DNA of 19,518 nt from an uncultured Bacilli bacterium (GTDB lineage Bacteria; Bacillota_I; Bacilli_A; RF39; UBA660). The notes beneath the pieces are model-generated. The model searched no databases. It saw only the letters and a program-made list of their open reading frames with translations, and was not told the DNA's origin. Positions 1 to 7,180 of this stretch are shown here, one piece after another. A program made the translations under genes and the position numbers. Location of the stretch: contig CANQMB010000009.1 of NCBI GenBank assembly GCA_947624845.1, forward strand, positions 1 through 19,518, read 5' to 3'. Position 1 is the stretch's first letter, and every line of letters begins with the position of its first letter.

Positions 1-1596
1 GACTCCACCTTTCGTATAAGTATTACTCTTACTAGGACTACATTTGGGTTTGGTCTTATCTATTCGAATCGTCGTACTCGCAACATCCGATATATTTCCT
101 GCTTTATCTCTTACTCGAATATAGGCGGCTTGATTTCTCTCGGCACTAAATGCAGTCGTCGTAAAAGGAGTTTTAGAGGAACTTGCATATTTCGTCCAAG
201 AACTTTTGTTATAACTATATTCCCAATAATCCACCCCAGAATGTTTTTCCGTCGTCTTTACTGTTAAACTGAAGTTTTTATTTGTCCAGTTTCCTTTACT
301 TGGATTCGTTATAGAAGGTTTGCTTGGTTTCGTTTTATCAATTCGAATCATAGTACTTGCAACATCCGATATATTTCCCGCTTTATCTCTCACTCGGATA
401 TAGACTGCTTGATTTCTCTCGGCACTAAATGGCGTTGTCGTAAAAGATGATTTAGCAGAATCAGCATATTTCGTCCAAGTTTTTTGATCATAACTATATT
501 CCCAATAATCCACTCCAGAATGCGCCTCGGTCGTTGTCACCGTTAGACTAAAGTTTTTATTCGTCCAGTTTCCATTGGTTGGATTGGTAATGGTTGGTTT
601 CGTCGGTTTTACTTTGTCTATTTTGTATTTTGTTAAATCTTTACTACACTTTCCTCCAGCACTATTATAGGCTTCTATTTGAATCTGATGTTCTCCATTA
701 TCACTTAAAGTAAAACTCTTCTGTCCTTTGGCTGTTCTTTTCATTAGTACATTTTCCGTGGTCTTTTTACTAGAGTTATTGTAATAACTATCTTTGACGG
801 TCCAGGATTCTATACTAGAATCGGTCCTCTTTAATGTAATACTTATATTTTTATTTTGCCATGCTGTGGAGTTTGGACTTGCAGTTAAGGTAATTCCATT
901 ACAGTTGGCAGCAGCGATTTTAATCTCATATTCGCCACTTTCTTTACTTCCACGATTTCCACTTGTATCATAGGCATAAGCCTTAATTTTATACTTTCCA
1001 TTTTCATTTAATTTAATAGAGATTTGTTTCTTATAATTTTTATAACCCGTATCTTTATACTCTTTTCCATCTTTCGTAATGACATATCGATAACTTAATA
1101 CTCCAATATCATCTGTTACCTTGATATTAACGGTAAGGGCTGCTTTAGCAGCCACTGCTGTTTGCATGGGACTGATTGTAATAGTTGGTGGAGTGGTATC
1201 ATTAGTTCCGGACTCTTCTCCATTACAGTATAAATATCCACTATACTTATACTCTTCCTCATTAATTTTTTGAACGTAGACTTTACTTACCTTATCTCCA
1301 TCAGCAATAACACAATCTTCGCCATTGGCATCTTTTACAGGATCGATATACTTTAATCCAACTAAAGTCTCTAATGTGACTTCATGAATGGGACCAATCA
1401 CTTTTGGTAAGCGACTCCGATGATCAGCATAATAACTTTTCCCTGCCAAAACGACCATCTTATTTTGACTATCTAAATAACTTTCTTTCGTCCGATTCAA
1501 AATTCCTCGAACTCCTGCTACTGCCATTGTAACTAATATTCCTAAAATAGCAATGACCGATAGCAGCTCTACCATTGTAAATCCTCTATTTTTCAT
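1..1596 (-). CDS. Large prepilin-headed Ig-repeat surface protein, 3' end outside window
   Basis: Open for 532 codons from ATG at 1596 to the window edge with no stop, so the C-terminus is missing. An AGAGG ribosome site lies 8 bases upstream. Residues 1-29 form a type III (type IV prepilin) signal: short basic MKNRG, cleavage before Phe6, Glu at mature +5, then a hydrophobic helix. Residues about 30-130 look like a small pilin head with two cysteines (C95, C124) that may pair. Ig-like beta domains follow: one at about 135-225, one at about 226-325, and two near-identical 93-residue repeats at 326-418 and 419-511, with a third beginning at 512. The repeats carry the phrases GNWTNKNFSLTV and HSGVDYWEYSY. 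By family knowledge such a signal needs a prepilin peptidase. Cell-surface display and adhesion are inferred. No pilus-assembly gene is visible nearby. Confidence 0.85.
   Translation of the reverse strand, partial: MKNRGFTMVELLSVIAILGILVTMAVAGVRGILNRTKESYLDSQNKMVVLAGKSYYADHRSRLPKVIGPIHEVTLETLVGLKYIDPVKDANGEDCVIADGDKVSKVYVQKINEEEYKYSGYLYCNGEESGTNDTTPPTITISPMQTAVAAKAALTVNIKVTDDIGVLSYRYVITKDGKEYKDTGYKNYKKQISIKLNENGKYKIKAYAYDTSGNRGSKESGEYEIKIAAANCNGITLTASPNSTAWQNKNISITLKRTDSSIESWTVKDSYYNNSSKKTTENVLMKRTAKGQKSFTLSDNGEHQIQIEAYNSAGGKCSKDLTKYKIDKVKPTKPTITNPTNGNWTNKNFSLTVTTTEAHSGVDYWEYSYDQKTWTKYADSAKSSFTTTPFSAERNQAVYIRVRDKAGNISDVASTMIRIDKTKPSKPSITNPSKGNWTNKNFSLTVKTTEKHSGVDYWEYSYNKSSWTKYASSSKTPFTTTAFSAERNQAAYIRVRDKAGNISDVASTTIRIDKTKPKCSPSKSNTYTKGGV
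64..342 (-). repeat. 279-bp tandem repeat, copy 2 (Ig-like domain)
   Basis: This in-frame copy encodes 93 residues from IDKTKP to the VASTTIR end and aligns with the copy at 343-621 without gaps. The blocks beginning caacatccgatatattt lie at 81 and 360, giving an exact 279-base period. Most differences are single bases. A third unit starts at 63 and runs out of the window, although its first residues after IDKTKP already differ. Confidence 0.9.
343..621 (-). repeat. 279-bp tandem repeat, copy 1 (Ig-like domain)
   Basis: This is the first of the near-identical Ig-like units, starting at IDKVKPTKPTITNP. It matches copy 2 over its full length. The more diverged Ig-like domains on its N-terminal side show that only these units were duplicated recently. 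Confidence 0.9.
1510..1596 (-). other. Type III prepilin signal peptide coding segment
   Basis: Codons 1-29 encode KNRG, then FTMVELLSVIAILGI and a further hydrophobic stretch. Gly5/Phe6 is the expected cleavage point of prepilin peptidase and Glu10 is the conserved mature +5 glutamate. This is read directly from the sequence; processing itself is inferred. Confidence 0.85.
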
Positions 1597-1630
1597 ACAG
1601 TAACCTCTTTATTCTGTATTTTATATATTA

Positions 1631-1659
1631 AATATACAACAATTTCTTTCAAAATTCAA
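1631..1659 (-). promoter_or_regulatory. Probable sigma-A promoter of the prepilin-headed gene
   Basis: On the minus strand TTGAAT (1654-1659) is separated by 17 bases from TATATT (1631-1636), 35 bases before the ATG. The region is very AT-rich, so neighbouring hexamers such as TATAAA could also serve. Confidence 0.55.
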
Positions 1660-1684
1660 TTGTGAATAACAAATTCCTTGAACA

Positions 1685-1719
1685 AACAAAAAAATCATAA
1701 ACACATTTTTATGATTTTT
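1685..1719 (-). terminator. Rho-independent terminator of miaB-ricA
   Basis: A 12-base inverted repeat (arms 1690-1701 and 1708-1719) reads AAAAATCATAAA on the minus strand, then a 6-base loop, then TTTATGATTTTT running into a T tract. The ricA stop codon (1718-1720) overlaps the base of the stem. The stem is AT-rich and therefore of modest strength. Confidence 0.75.
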
Positions 1720-2068
1720 ATTTTAATAAATTGACTTTTTCCATAAAGTAAGTATTCAATTCTTCTTTCATAGTATCAATCATTTGATTGACAATTTCCA
1801 AATGATTTAAATATTCTGAATAAATAGGAATATTCATTAGTTCCTGTTCTATTGAAGAAAGTTCCTCTTTTAATTTTGAATCTTCAAAATGACTTTGAAC
1901 ATATTGTTTTTGTAACCTTTTTAAAGTTTCTATTTTTTGAATTAACTCCTCATTCTTATACATTTTTTTCTTTATTTTTATACACATTTGATAAGAGTTC
2001 GTCTGTTGAATGGCATCAATTACTTCATCTAATTTCTTTTGAATTTCACGATTCATATAATTCACCAT
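1718..2068 (-). CDS. ricA: YlbF/YmcA (RicA)-family protein
   Basis: A 116-residue, wholly helical, charged protein matching the small Com_YlbF family. Identity rests on size, a coiled-coil pattern with hydrophobic positions from about residue 40 to 110, and location directly downstream of miaB, which is the B. subtilis ymcB-ymcA order. In B. subtilis RicA works with RicF and RicT in a complex that affects mRNA maturation by RNase Y, competence, biofilm formation and sporulation. The ORF overlaps the end of miaB by 23 bases, indicating translational coupling. The start could be ATG 2068 (GGAG 5 bases upstream) or the in-frame ATG 2056 (MNREIQKK), which also has a possible GGTG site. Only one cysteine (in SYQMC) is present. 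The family assignment is good; the choice of ricA over ylbF relies on synteny. Confidence 0.75.
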   Translation of the reverse strand: MVNYMNREIQKKLDEVIDAIQQTNSYQMCIKIKKKMYKNEELIQKIETLKRLQKQYVQSHFEDSKLKEELSSIEQELMNIPIYSEYLNHLEIVNQMIDTMKEELNTYFMEKVNLLK

Positions 2069-3461
2069 CTAAACTCCAAGTCTTAGCTTCCAAAATTTTG
2101 ACTTTGACAATTTCTCCTGCTGCAACGTTTTTGCCATGAAAATTCACTAGCTTATTTTCCTCTGTATATCCAAAATACATTTCTTTCTTTTGAGATTTTC
2201 CCTCTACTAATACTTTTTCAACTTTTCCTATATGTTTCTGATTATTCTCTAAAAAATATTGATTTACAATCTCATTTAACTGATACAATCTCTGTTCTTT
2301 TTCCTCTTTAGAAACATCGTCTTTTAATTTGGCGGCAGGAGTATTTTCTCTTGGAGAATAAATAAAAGTAAAAGCATTATCAAATTTACAATATTTGACA
2401 AGGTCCAAAGTATCTTGAAAGTCTTTTTCACTTTCTCCAGGAAATCCAACAATAATATCTGTAGAAATAGCCATATGTTTTCTACATTTTTTTAATTTAT
2501 CAAAAAGACACAAATAAGATTCTTTTGTATATCTTCTTCCCATCTTTTTTAATATAGAATTGGATCCTGATTGAACAGGCAAATGAATGCTAGGCATAAT
2601 ATTTTCATATTTTCCAATCACTTTGATCATAGAATCTGTAAAATCCCAAGGATGAGAAGTGACAAAACGAATTCTAGGAATTTTTAATTTTGCAATATCT
2701 TCTAACAATTCACCTAAACCATAATCATCATACAAATCTTTTCCATAAGCATTTACATTTTGTCCAAGAAGAGTCACTTCTTGGTATCCTTTTTGAATTA
2801 GTTCCTTCACTTCTTTTAAAATATCCTCTTTTTTCCGACTTCTCTCTCTTCCACGAGTATAAGGGACAATACAATAAGTACAAAATTTATTACATCCATA
2901 AATAATATTTACATAGGCTTTATAACTTTTATCTCGTAAAACAGGTGCATTCTCAATCATATCTAGTTCTTTGGAGTACACTTCAATTTCCTGTTTATTC
3001 TCTGTAAAAGCTCGATCTAAAACATTAGGTAAATCACAAAGATTATGAGTTCCCAAAACAAAATTTAACCAAGGGTAATTGCTCGTTATCTTTTCTATGA
3101 CTCCTTCCTCCTGAGCCATACAACCACAAATTCCTACAAATAAATTGGGATTTTTTTCTTTTAAATTTTTTAATCTTCCTAACATCCCAAAAGCTTTATT
3201 ATGAGCATTTTCACGAATGGAACAAGTATTGAGCATGACTAAATCGGCCTTTCGATAATCCTCTTGTTCATGAAATCCCAATTCCTCTAACATCGCCTTA
3301 ATATTTTCACTATCATGCTCATTCATTTGGCAGCCATAAGTTTTTAAAAAATAACTTTTTCCTTGATACTTATCTCTTAAATTCTGTTTTAATTGATAAT
3401 CTCTTGTTTGATAAGGAGTATTTTCTCTTTTTTTGGCTTCTTTGTAATCTGGTAAATGCAT
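2046..3461 (-). CDS. miaB: tRNA-2-methylthio-N6-isopentenyladenosine(37) synthase MiaB
   Basis: A radical-SAM methylthiotransferase that adds a methylthio group to i6A37 of tRNAs reading UNN codons. All three expected domains are visible. An N-terminal UPF0004 domain carries cluster cysteines C44 (TYGCQMN), C80 (LNTCSIREN) and C114 (GCMAQ). A radical-SAM core has the CxxxCxxC motif at C190, C194 and C197 (GCNKFCTYC). A C-terminal TRAM RNA-binding domain spans about residues 408-471. At 471 residues it has normal length. A strong ribosome site (AGAGGTGG) precedes the ATG. It is transcribed from a good promoter at 3489-3517, with ricA overlapping its 3' end. UPF0004 plus the RGRERSR segment and the ymcA-like neighbour favour MiaB over MtaB or RimO. 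Confidence 0.97.
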   Translation of the reverse strand: MHLPDYKEAKKRENTPYQTRDYQLKQNLRDKYQGKSYFLKTYGCQMNEHDSENIKAMLEELGFHEQEDYRKADLVMLNTCSIRENAHNKAFGMLGRLKNLKEKNPNLFVGICGCMAQEEGVIEKITSNYPWLNFVLGTHNLCDLPNVLDRAFTENKQEIEVYSKELDMIENAPVLRDKSYKAYVNIIYGCNKFCTYCIVPYTRGRERSRKKEDILKEVKELIQKGYQEVTLLGQNVNAYGKDLYDDYGLGELLEDIAKLKIPRIRFVTSHPWDFTDSMIKVIGKYENIMPSIHLPVQSGSNSILKKMGRRYTKESYLCLFDKLKKCRKHMAISTDIIVGFPGESEKDFQDTLDLVKYCKFDNAFTFIYSPRENTPAAKLKDDVSKEEKEQRLYQLNEIVNQYFLENNQKHIGKVEKVLVEGKSQKKEMYFGYTEENKLVNFHGKNVAAGEIVKVKILEAKTWSLDGELYES

Positions 3462-3488
3462 ACTTCCACCTCTTTTTCTTCTTGCTAT

Positions 3489-3517
3489 AGTATACGAGAA
3501 GTTTTTTTATTTGGCAA
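3489..3517 (-). promoter_or_regulatory. Sigma-A promoter of miaB-ricA
   Basis: The minus strand has TTGCCA (3512-3517), a 17-base spacer and TATACT (3489-3494), about 28 bases before the miaB ATG. It begins immediately after the terminator of the upstream lipoprotein gene. Confidence 0.85.
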
Positions 3518-3520
3518 GAA

Positions 3521-3553
3521 AAACAAAAGAGAAAAGAAATTTGTCCTTTTCTC
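3521..3553 (-). terminator. Terminator of the ankyrin-lipoprotein operon
   Basis: The minus strand reads GAGAAAAG (3546-3553), a 9-base loop, CTTTTCTC (3529-3536), then TTTTGTTTTT. It lies 11 bases past the lipoprotein stop codon and only a few bases before the miaB -35 box. Confidence 0.85.
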
Positions 3554-3564
3554 ACCGATTCGTT

Positions 3565-3987
3565 TTAACTACATGTATATTTTTGTTTTTCCAATGTCTT
3601 TTTTACATTTTTCATATCTTCTTTTAAATTAATAATATTTAATTTTTTCCGATCTTTTTCTTTCATTTGATCAATCACGATCATCAAATGAGCTCTTACA
3701 ATATTATCTTGATTTCCTGTTTGTAAAGTAATTCCCTTTATATTTTCAAATTCTTTAAATTGTTCTTTTAAATTTTCTTTGATTTGTTCTCCATAATCTT
3801 TATATTTAGAATCTAAGGTTACTTTCACTTCCAGTTGAATCGTATCTACTTTATCATCTTGATATCCAATAATAAATTCTTCATTTGTTTGAATAGAATC
3901 CTTTTTTTCTTCTCTTGTACAAATTAATTTTTTACTACATCCACTCATCGATACTAAAATACATAATAAAATAATTATTTTTTTCAT
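3565..3987 (-). CDS. Small lipoprotein of unknown function
   Basis: A 140-residue predicted lipoprotein. A basic start (MKK), a hydrophobic stretch and the lipobox SMSGC give a lipidated Cys17, so the mature protein should sit on the outer face of the membrane. The mature part has one more cysteine near its start (C23) and one near its end (C139), which could form a disulfide. A beta-rich block (about residues 37-60) is followed by a charged helix with the KYKDYGEQIKENLKEQ region. The layout recalls YehR/DUF1307-type small lipoproteins, but the similarity is too weak for a firm call. AAGGAG sits 5 bases before the ATG. It begins 18 bases after the ankyrin gene stop, so both share one transcript. 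Confidence 0.8.
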   Translation of the reverse strand: MKKIIILLCILVSMSGCSKKLICTREEKKDSIQTNEEFIIGYQDDKVDTIQLEVKVTLDSKYKDYGEQIKENLKEQFKEFENIKGITLQTGNQDNIVRAHLMIVIDQMKEKDRKKLNIINLKEDMKNVKKTLEKQKYTCS

Positions 3988-4005
3988 AGGTACTCCTTAT
4001 AAATA

Positions 4006-4704
4006 TTAACTATAGGACTCTCTTAATAAAGAGTTGATCATTACTTCTAAATTCGTAGTCTTATTATTTAAAATTTCTTTTTTGATCAGTTCCATATTTT
4101 GATTAATTAATTCCACTAATCTCTTAATAGAGGGTAACAATCCTTCTTTTTTATTTAGATTATCCATAATTAATTCTAAATTATTTAATTTCGAATATCT
4201 TCCATAGCAAGTATTTTTAATATACATCGTATACAGTTTCTTAAAAGTGATAAGATCAATATTATTAAAGCGATTATCTTCTAAAATTTTGACTGTCGTA
4301 TAAATATAATTCTCATTTAATGATTTATCTAAAATTGTCTGACCTTGATGATTTTTTATATTTGGTAAAAAGGCTTTATTTTTCTTTAATTCTTTGATAA
4401 TATCTATTACTTTTACATAATTCATGGATACTAGAATATGAGCGAATGTATTTCCATCTTGATTTTGATGATTTACATCCCATTCTTTTTTTCTCATATA
4501 CTTTAATACTAAATCATATTGTTTGGCCTTTAATAATCTAGTTAAGACATCATTCCCAGCCGCATCTGTCGTATTCAAACTAATCTTTTTTCTTCGTAAT
4601 AATTTATCAGTTAAATCAAAATATCCATTCTTAATTAACTCAAAAATCAGGGATGGATCTTCCTCTGCCATCTTGATTGTTTTCTTTTCATCATAAAACA
4701 TCAT
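4006..4704 (-). CDS. Ankyrin-repeat protein
   Basis: A 232-residue protein with at least three ankyrin-like units. NTTDAAGNDVLTRLLKAKQY, NHQNQDGNTFAHILVSMNYV and NIKNHQGQTILDKSLNENYI each show the D/N-x-x-G-x-T/D turn followed by paired helices (about residues 44-140). The last 90 residues are helical and unassigned. No signal peptide or membrane segment is seen, so it is probably cytoplasmic and binds a protein partner. I chose ATG 4704 (MMFYDEKK) because AGAGGTG lies 6 bases upstream and because a perfect promoter occupies 4739-4767. The frame is open up to a GTG at 4776, but that start would lie upstream of the promoter. The substrate or partner is unknown; the co-transcribed lipoprotein is a candidate. 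Confidence 0.8.
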   Translation of the reverse strand: MMFYDEKKTIKMAEEDPSLIFELIKNGYFDLTDKLLRRKKISLNTTDAAGNDVLTRLLKAKQYDLVLKYMRKKEWDVNHQNQDGNTFAHILVSMNYVKVIDIIKELKKNKAFLPNIKNHQGQTILDKSLNENYIYTTVKILEDNRFNNIDLITFKKLYTMYIKNTCYGRYSKLNNLELIMDNLNKKEGLLPSIKRLVELINQNMELIKKEILNNKTTNLEVMINSLLRESYS

Positions 4705-4738
4705 CGTAAACACCTCTAACTTCTCATGACGAGTATTT

Positions 4739-4767
4739 ATTATATCAGAAGATTGTATCTTTGTCAA
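4739..4767 (-). promoter_or_regulatory. Perfect consensus sigma-A promoter, ankyrin-lipoprotein operon
   Basis: The minus strand has TTGACA (4762-4767), exactly 17 bases, then TATAAT (4739-4744). Both hexamers match the consensus at every position. Expected transcription start is near 4732, giving a leader of about 28 bases to ATG 4704. Confidence 0.92.
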
Positions 4768-4822
4768 TGAAACCACCTCTACTATATTATTGGTATAATC
4801 TAAAAAAAAATATGCAAATTGT

Positions 4823-4850
4823 TTGTCTTTTTTTAATATTTTGTTATAAT
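4823..4850 (+). promoter_or_regulatory. Promoter of the 326-residue unknown gene
   Basis: TTGTCT (4823-4828), 16 bases and a consensus TATAAT (4845-4850), about 20 bases upstream of the ATG. The -35 match is partial. Confidence 0.65.
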
Positions 4851-4870
4851 AACTGCTTAAGGAGAAGACT

Positions 4871-5851
4871 ATGTTATCAAAAGAAATATTAGAATACTTA
4901 GATGAAATTGCTATTTATGGAGAAGAATTAAAGGATCTATATGCCGGACTTGCCGAATATAGAGAATTTGATTCTTCTGTCACTTTAGAAAATCCAATTT
5001 ATATACAATATATAGAAGATATTAGAAAAGAAGAAGATCAACTATACAATGCTTTCTGCTACGATCCATCGATCGTTAAAAATCTATTAGATCGCTATCG
5101 AGATTTAGATTCTACTAAAACTAGTATCCATATTCCAATGTATAAAAAAAATATTTTAGATGATTTGGAACAAGCAGAAACTTCCCATCGAATCTTTTCT
5201 AGATTACAAGAGTTTTTTTTCCAATCTTATCAAGATTTAACAACGTTATTTCCAAAGACAAATCTAGACAACTATCAAATTTCTCATATTTTATTAGAAG
5301 ATCCTACACTGGCTCAAAGATTCATTCAAAAAGAGTTTAAAAAAATTTTTCTTTATCTTTTTAATTACTCTGTCGAATTTAATTTAAGTTTAAAGGAAAT
5401 GACGCCTGAATGTTTTTCTATTTTAGATTTAGAGTACAATTACTTATTTCTAAATCCTGAAATAGAAGAAGAATTGATAAGAAAACCATTTTTATATGAA
5501 CAAAAACTTGTTTTAGATAATGAAGCCAAAATACAAAAATTTTCGATTCCTCCAAATTGTTATTCTTATTTCAATGAGGCTTTCGATAAAGAACAGGCGA
5601 TGGATGCCATTACGAATATGTTATTATCTCCAATTAGGGATTACGATTTTGCTTTAAATTCAGCTTATTTACAGGCCGCAATCATTCAAGCAAGAGATCC
5701 AAAGACATTACAAGAAATAGAAAATTACTTTAATAAATATCAACAACAGACAAATTTTAATCCTGAAACTTTTAAATTTGTTTCCTCTATTATTGAAAAA
5801 AAAGAAGAAATTAGAGAAGGTTTTATCTATAAAAAAGCAGGGAAAATATAG
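4871..5851 (+). CDS. Unrecognised helical protein, 326 aa
   Basis: I do not recognise this family. The product is acidic, predominantly helical by composition and lacks a signal peptide, membrane helix, zinc motif or P-loop, so it is presumably cytoplasmic. Visible features are an acidic helical N-terminus (EILEYLDEIAIYGEELKDLY), an F/Y-rich middle (residues about 115-175) and a helical tail ending KKAGKI. AAGGAG lies 6 bases before the ATG, and a promoter and a hairpin terminator bracket it, so it is a complete single-gene unit and not a fragment. It is divergent from the ankyrin-lipoprotein operon with about 95 bases between the promoter -10 boxes. That spacing permits joint control, though I see no operator. 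Confidence 0.8.
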   Translation: MLSKEILEYLDEIAIYGEELKDLYAGLAEYREFDSSVTLENPIYIQYIEDIRKEEDQLYNAFCYDPSIVKNLLDRYRDLDSTKTSIHIPMYKKNILDDLEQAETSHRIFSRLQEFFFQSYQDLTTLFPKTNLDNYQISHILLEDPTLAQRFIQKEFKKIFLYLFNYSVEFNLSLKEMTPECFSILDLEYNYLFLNPEIEEELIRKPFLYEQKLVLDNEAKIQKFSIPPNCYSYFNEAFDKEQAMDAITNMLLSPIRDYDFALNSAYLQAAIIQARDPKTLQEIENYFNKYQQQTNFNPETFKFVSSIIEKKEEIREGFIYKKAGKI

Positions 5852-5867
5852 CATTCCCTGTTTTTTT
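5838..5867. terminator. Bidirectional terminator between the unknown gene and serS
   Basis: CAGGGAA (5838-5844) and TTCCCTG (5854-5860) form a 7-bp stem with a 9-base loop. A T tract follows on the plus strand (5861-5867) and an A tract precedes it (5831-5836), which makes a T tract for the minus strand. The plus-strand stop TAG (5849-5851) lies in the loop, and the serS stop (5866-5868) is at the edge. Confidence 0.9.
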
Positions 5868-7149
5868 ATTTCCCTTCTATTTTTGTTTTTCCGCCCATAT
5901 AAGGCTGTAGAGCTTTTGGAATTTTAATAGATCCGTCTTCCTGATAATTATTTTCTAAAAAGGCAATTAAACCACGAGGAGTAGCAAGAACCGTGTTATT
6001 TAATGTATGTAAGTAGTAATTTCCATTCTCTCCTTTGGCACGAATTCCAAGTCTCCTTGCTTGGGCATCTCCTAAAGTAGAACAAGAACCGACTTCAAAA
6101 TATTTTTGTTGTCTTGGACTCCAAGCTTCAACATCACAAGATTTCACTTTTAAATCAGCCAAATCTCCACTACAACATTCTAATGTTCGAACTGGAATAT
6201 CTAAACTTCTAAAAAATTCTACCGTATAAGACCACATTTTATTGTACCAATCCATAGAATCTTCTGGTTCACAAATGACAACCATTTCTTGTTTTTCGAA
6301 TTGATGAACTCGATAAACACCTCGCTCTTCTATGCCATGAGATCCTACTTCTTTTCTAAAACATGGGGAATAAGAAGTTAATGTATAAGGTAAATTTTCT
6401 TTTTTTAATAATTGATCTTTAAATTTCCCAATCATAGAATGTTCGGATGTTCCAATTAAAAACAAATCTTCTCCTTCAATTTTATACATCATTGCATCCA
6501 TCTCTTCAAAACTCATAACTCCTGTAACAACATCACTTCGAATCATAAAAGGAGGAATACAATAAGTAAATCCTTTTTCTATCATAAAATCTCTCGCATA
6601 GGAAATCATTGCTGAATGAATTCTAGCAATATCTCCCATCAAATAATAAAAACCATTTCCAGAAGTTCTACCTGATGCTTCTTTATCAATTCCATGAAGA
6701 CTTGCCATAATATCCGCATGATAAGGGATCTCATATTCTGGAACAAGAGGTTCTCCATATTTTTCATTTTCCACATTTTCCGTATCATCTTTTCCAATTG
6801 GAACAGAATCATCTATAATATTGGGAATAACCATCATTCTTTTTTTGATTTCTTGATTTAATTTTTCTTCCTCTTCTTCAATAGATGTTAGCTTTTCATT
6901 AATTTCTACAACCTCTTTTTTTGTCTGTTCCGCTTCTTCTTTTTTTCCTTCTCTCATAAGCGTCCCAATTTTTCCACTGAGATTGTTTCTCTTACTGCGA
7001 AGTTCATCTCCCATTAATTTCACTTTGCGAACATCTTCATCTAATTTTTCTACTTCATCTACTAAAGCTAATTTTTCATCTTGAAATTTTTTTCGAATAT
7101 TTTCTTTCACTAATTCCTTATTTTTTCTAATTAAATTAATATCTATCAT
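5866..7149 (-). CDS. serS: Seryl-tRNA synthetase
   Basis: Charges tRNA-Ser with serine using ATP. At 427 residues it has normal length. Residues about 1-110 are the charged coiled-coil arm that grips the tRNA long variable arm. The class II catalytic core follows: TSEH near 234-237, motif 2 SPCFRKEVGS (261-270) with RVHQFEK (280-286), and motif 3 around NNTVLATPRGLIAFLEN (384-400), then YMGG near the end. The LECCSGDLADL, EAWSPRQQKYFEVGSCS and TLNNTV wording differs from the usual TGDMG / NCTDFQ form and resembles a second SerRS lineage that I associate with clostridia and archaea; this is inference from memory. Expression is under the T-box at 7288-7473. A 28-codon ORF lies between the T-box and this gene. 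The ribosome site AGAGG is 8 bases before the ATG. Confidence 0.97.
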   Translation of the reverse strand: MIDINLIRKNKELVKENIRKKFQDEKLALVDEVEKLDEDVRKVKLMGDELRSKRNNLSGKIGTLMREGKKEEAEQTKKEVVEINEKLTSIEEEEEKLNQEIKKRMMVIPNIIDDSVPIGKDDTENVENEKYGEPLVPEYEIPYHADIMASLHGIDKEASGRTSGNGFYYLMGDIARIHSAMISYARDFMIEKGFTYCIPPFMIRSDVVTGVMSFEEMDAMMYKIEGEDLFLIGTSEHSMIGKFKDQLLKKENLPYTLTSYSPCFRKEVGSHGIEERGVYRVHQFEKQEMVVICEPEDSMDWYNKMWSYTVEFFRSLDIPVRTLECCSGDLADLKVKSCDVEAWSPRQQKYFEVGSCSTLGDAQARRLGIRAKGENGNYYLHTLNNTVLATPRGLIAFLENNYQEDGSIKIPKALQPYMGGKTKIEGK

Positions 7150-7180
7150 TCTACTAACCTCTTTCTAATATATTGACTAT

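Noticed and set aside
64..621. Direct repeats as a CRISPR array
   Set aside because: The period is 279 bases, in frame, with no short repeat-spacer structure; they encode protein domains.
4705..4776. N-terminal extension of the ankyrin protein from GTG 4776
   Set aside because: The extension covers a perfect sigma-A promoter, so the GTG lies upstream of the transcript. ATG 4704 has its own ribosome site.
4793..4798. Plus-strand TATAAT as a second promoter for the 326-aa gene
   Set aside because: No -35 at acceptable spacing; the closer TATAAT at 4845 is better placed.
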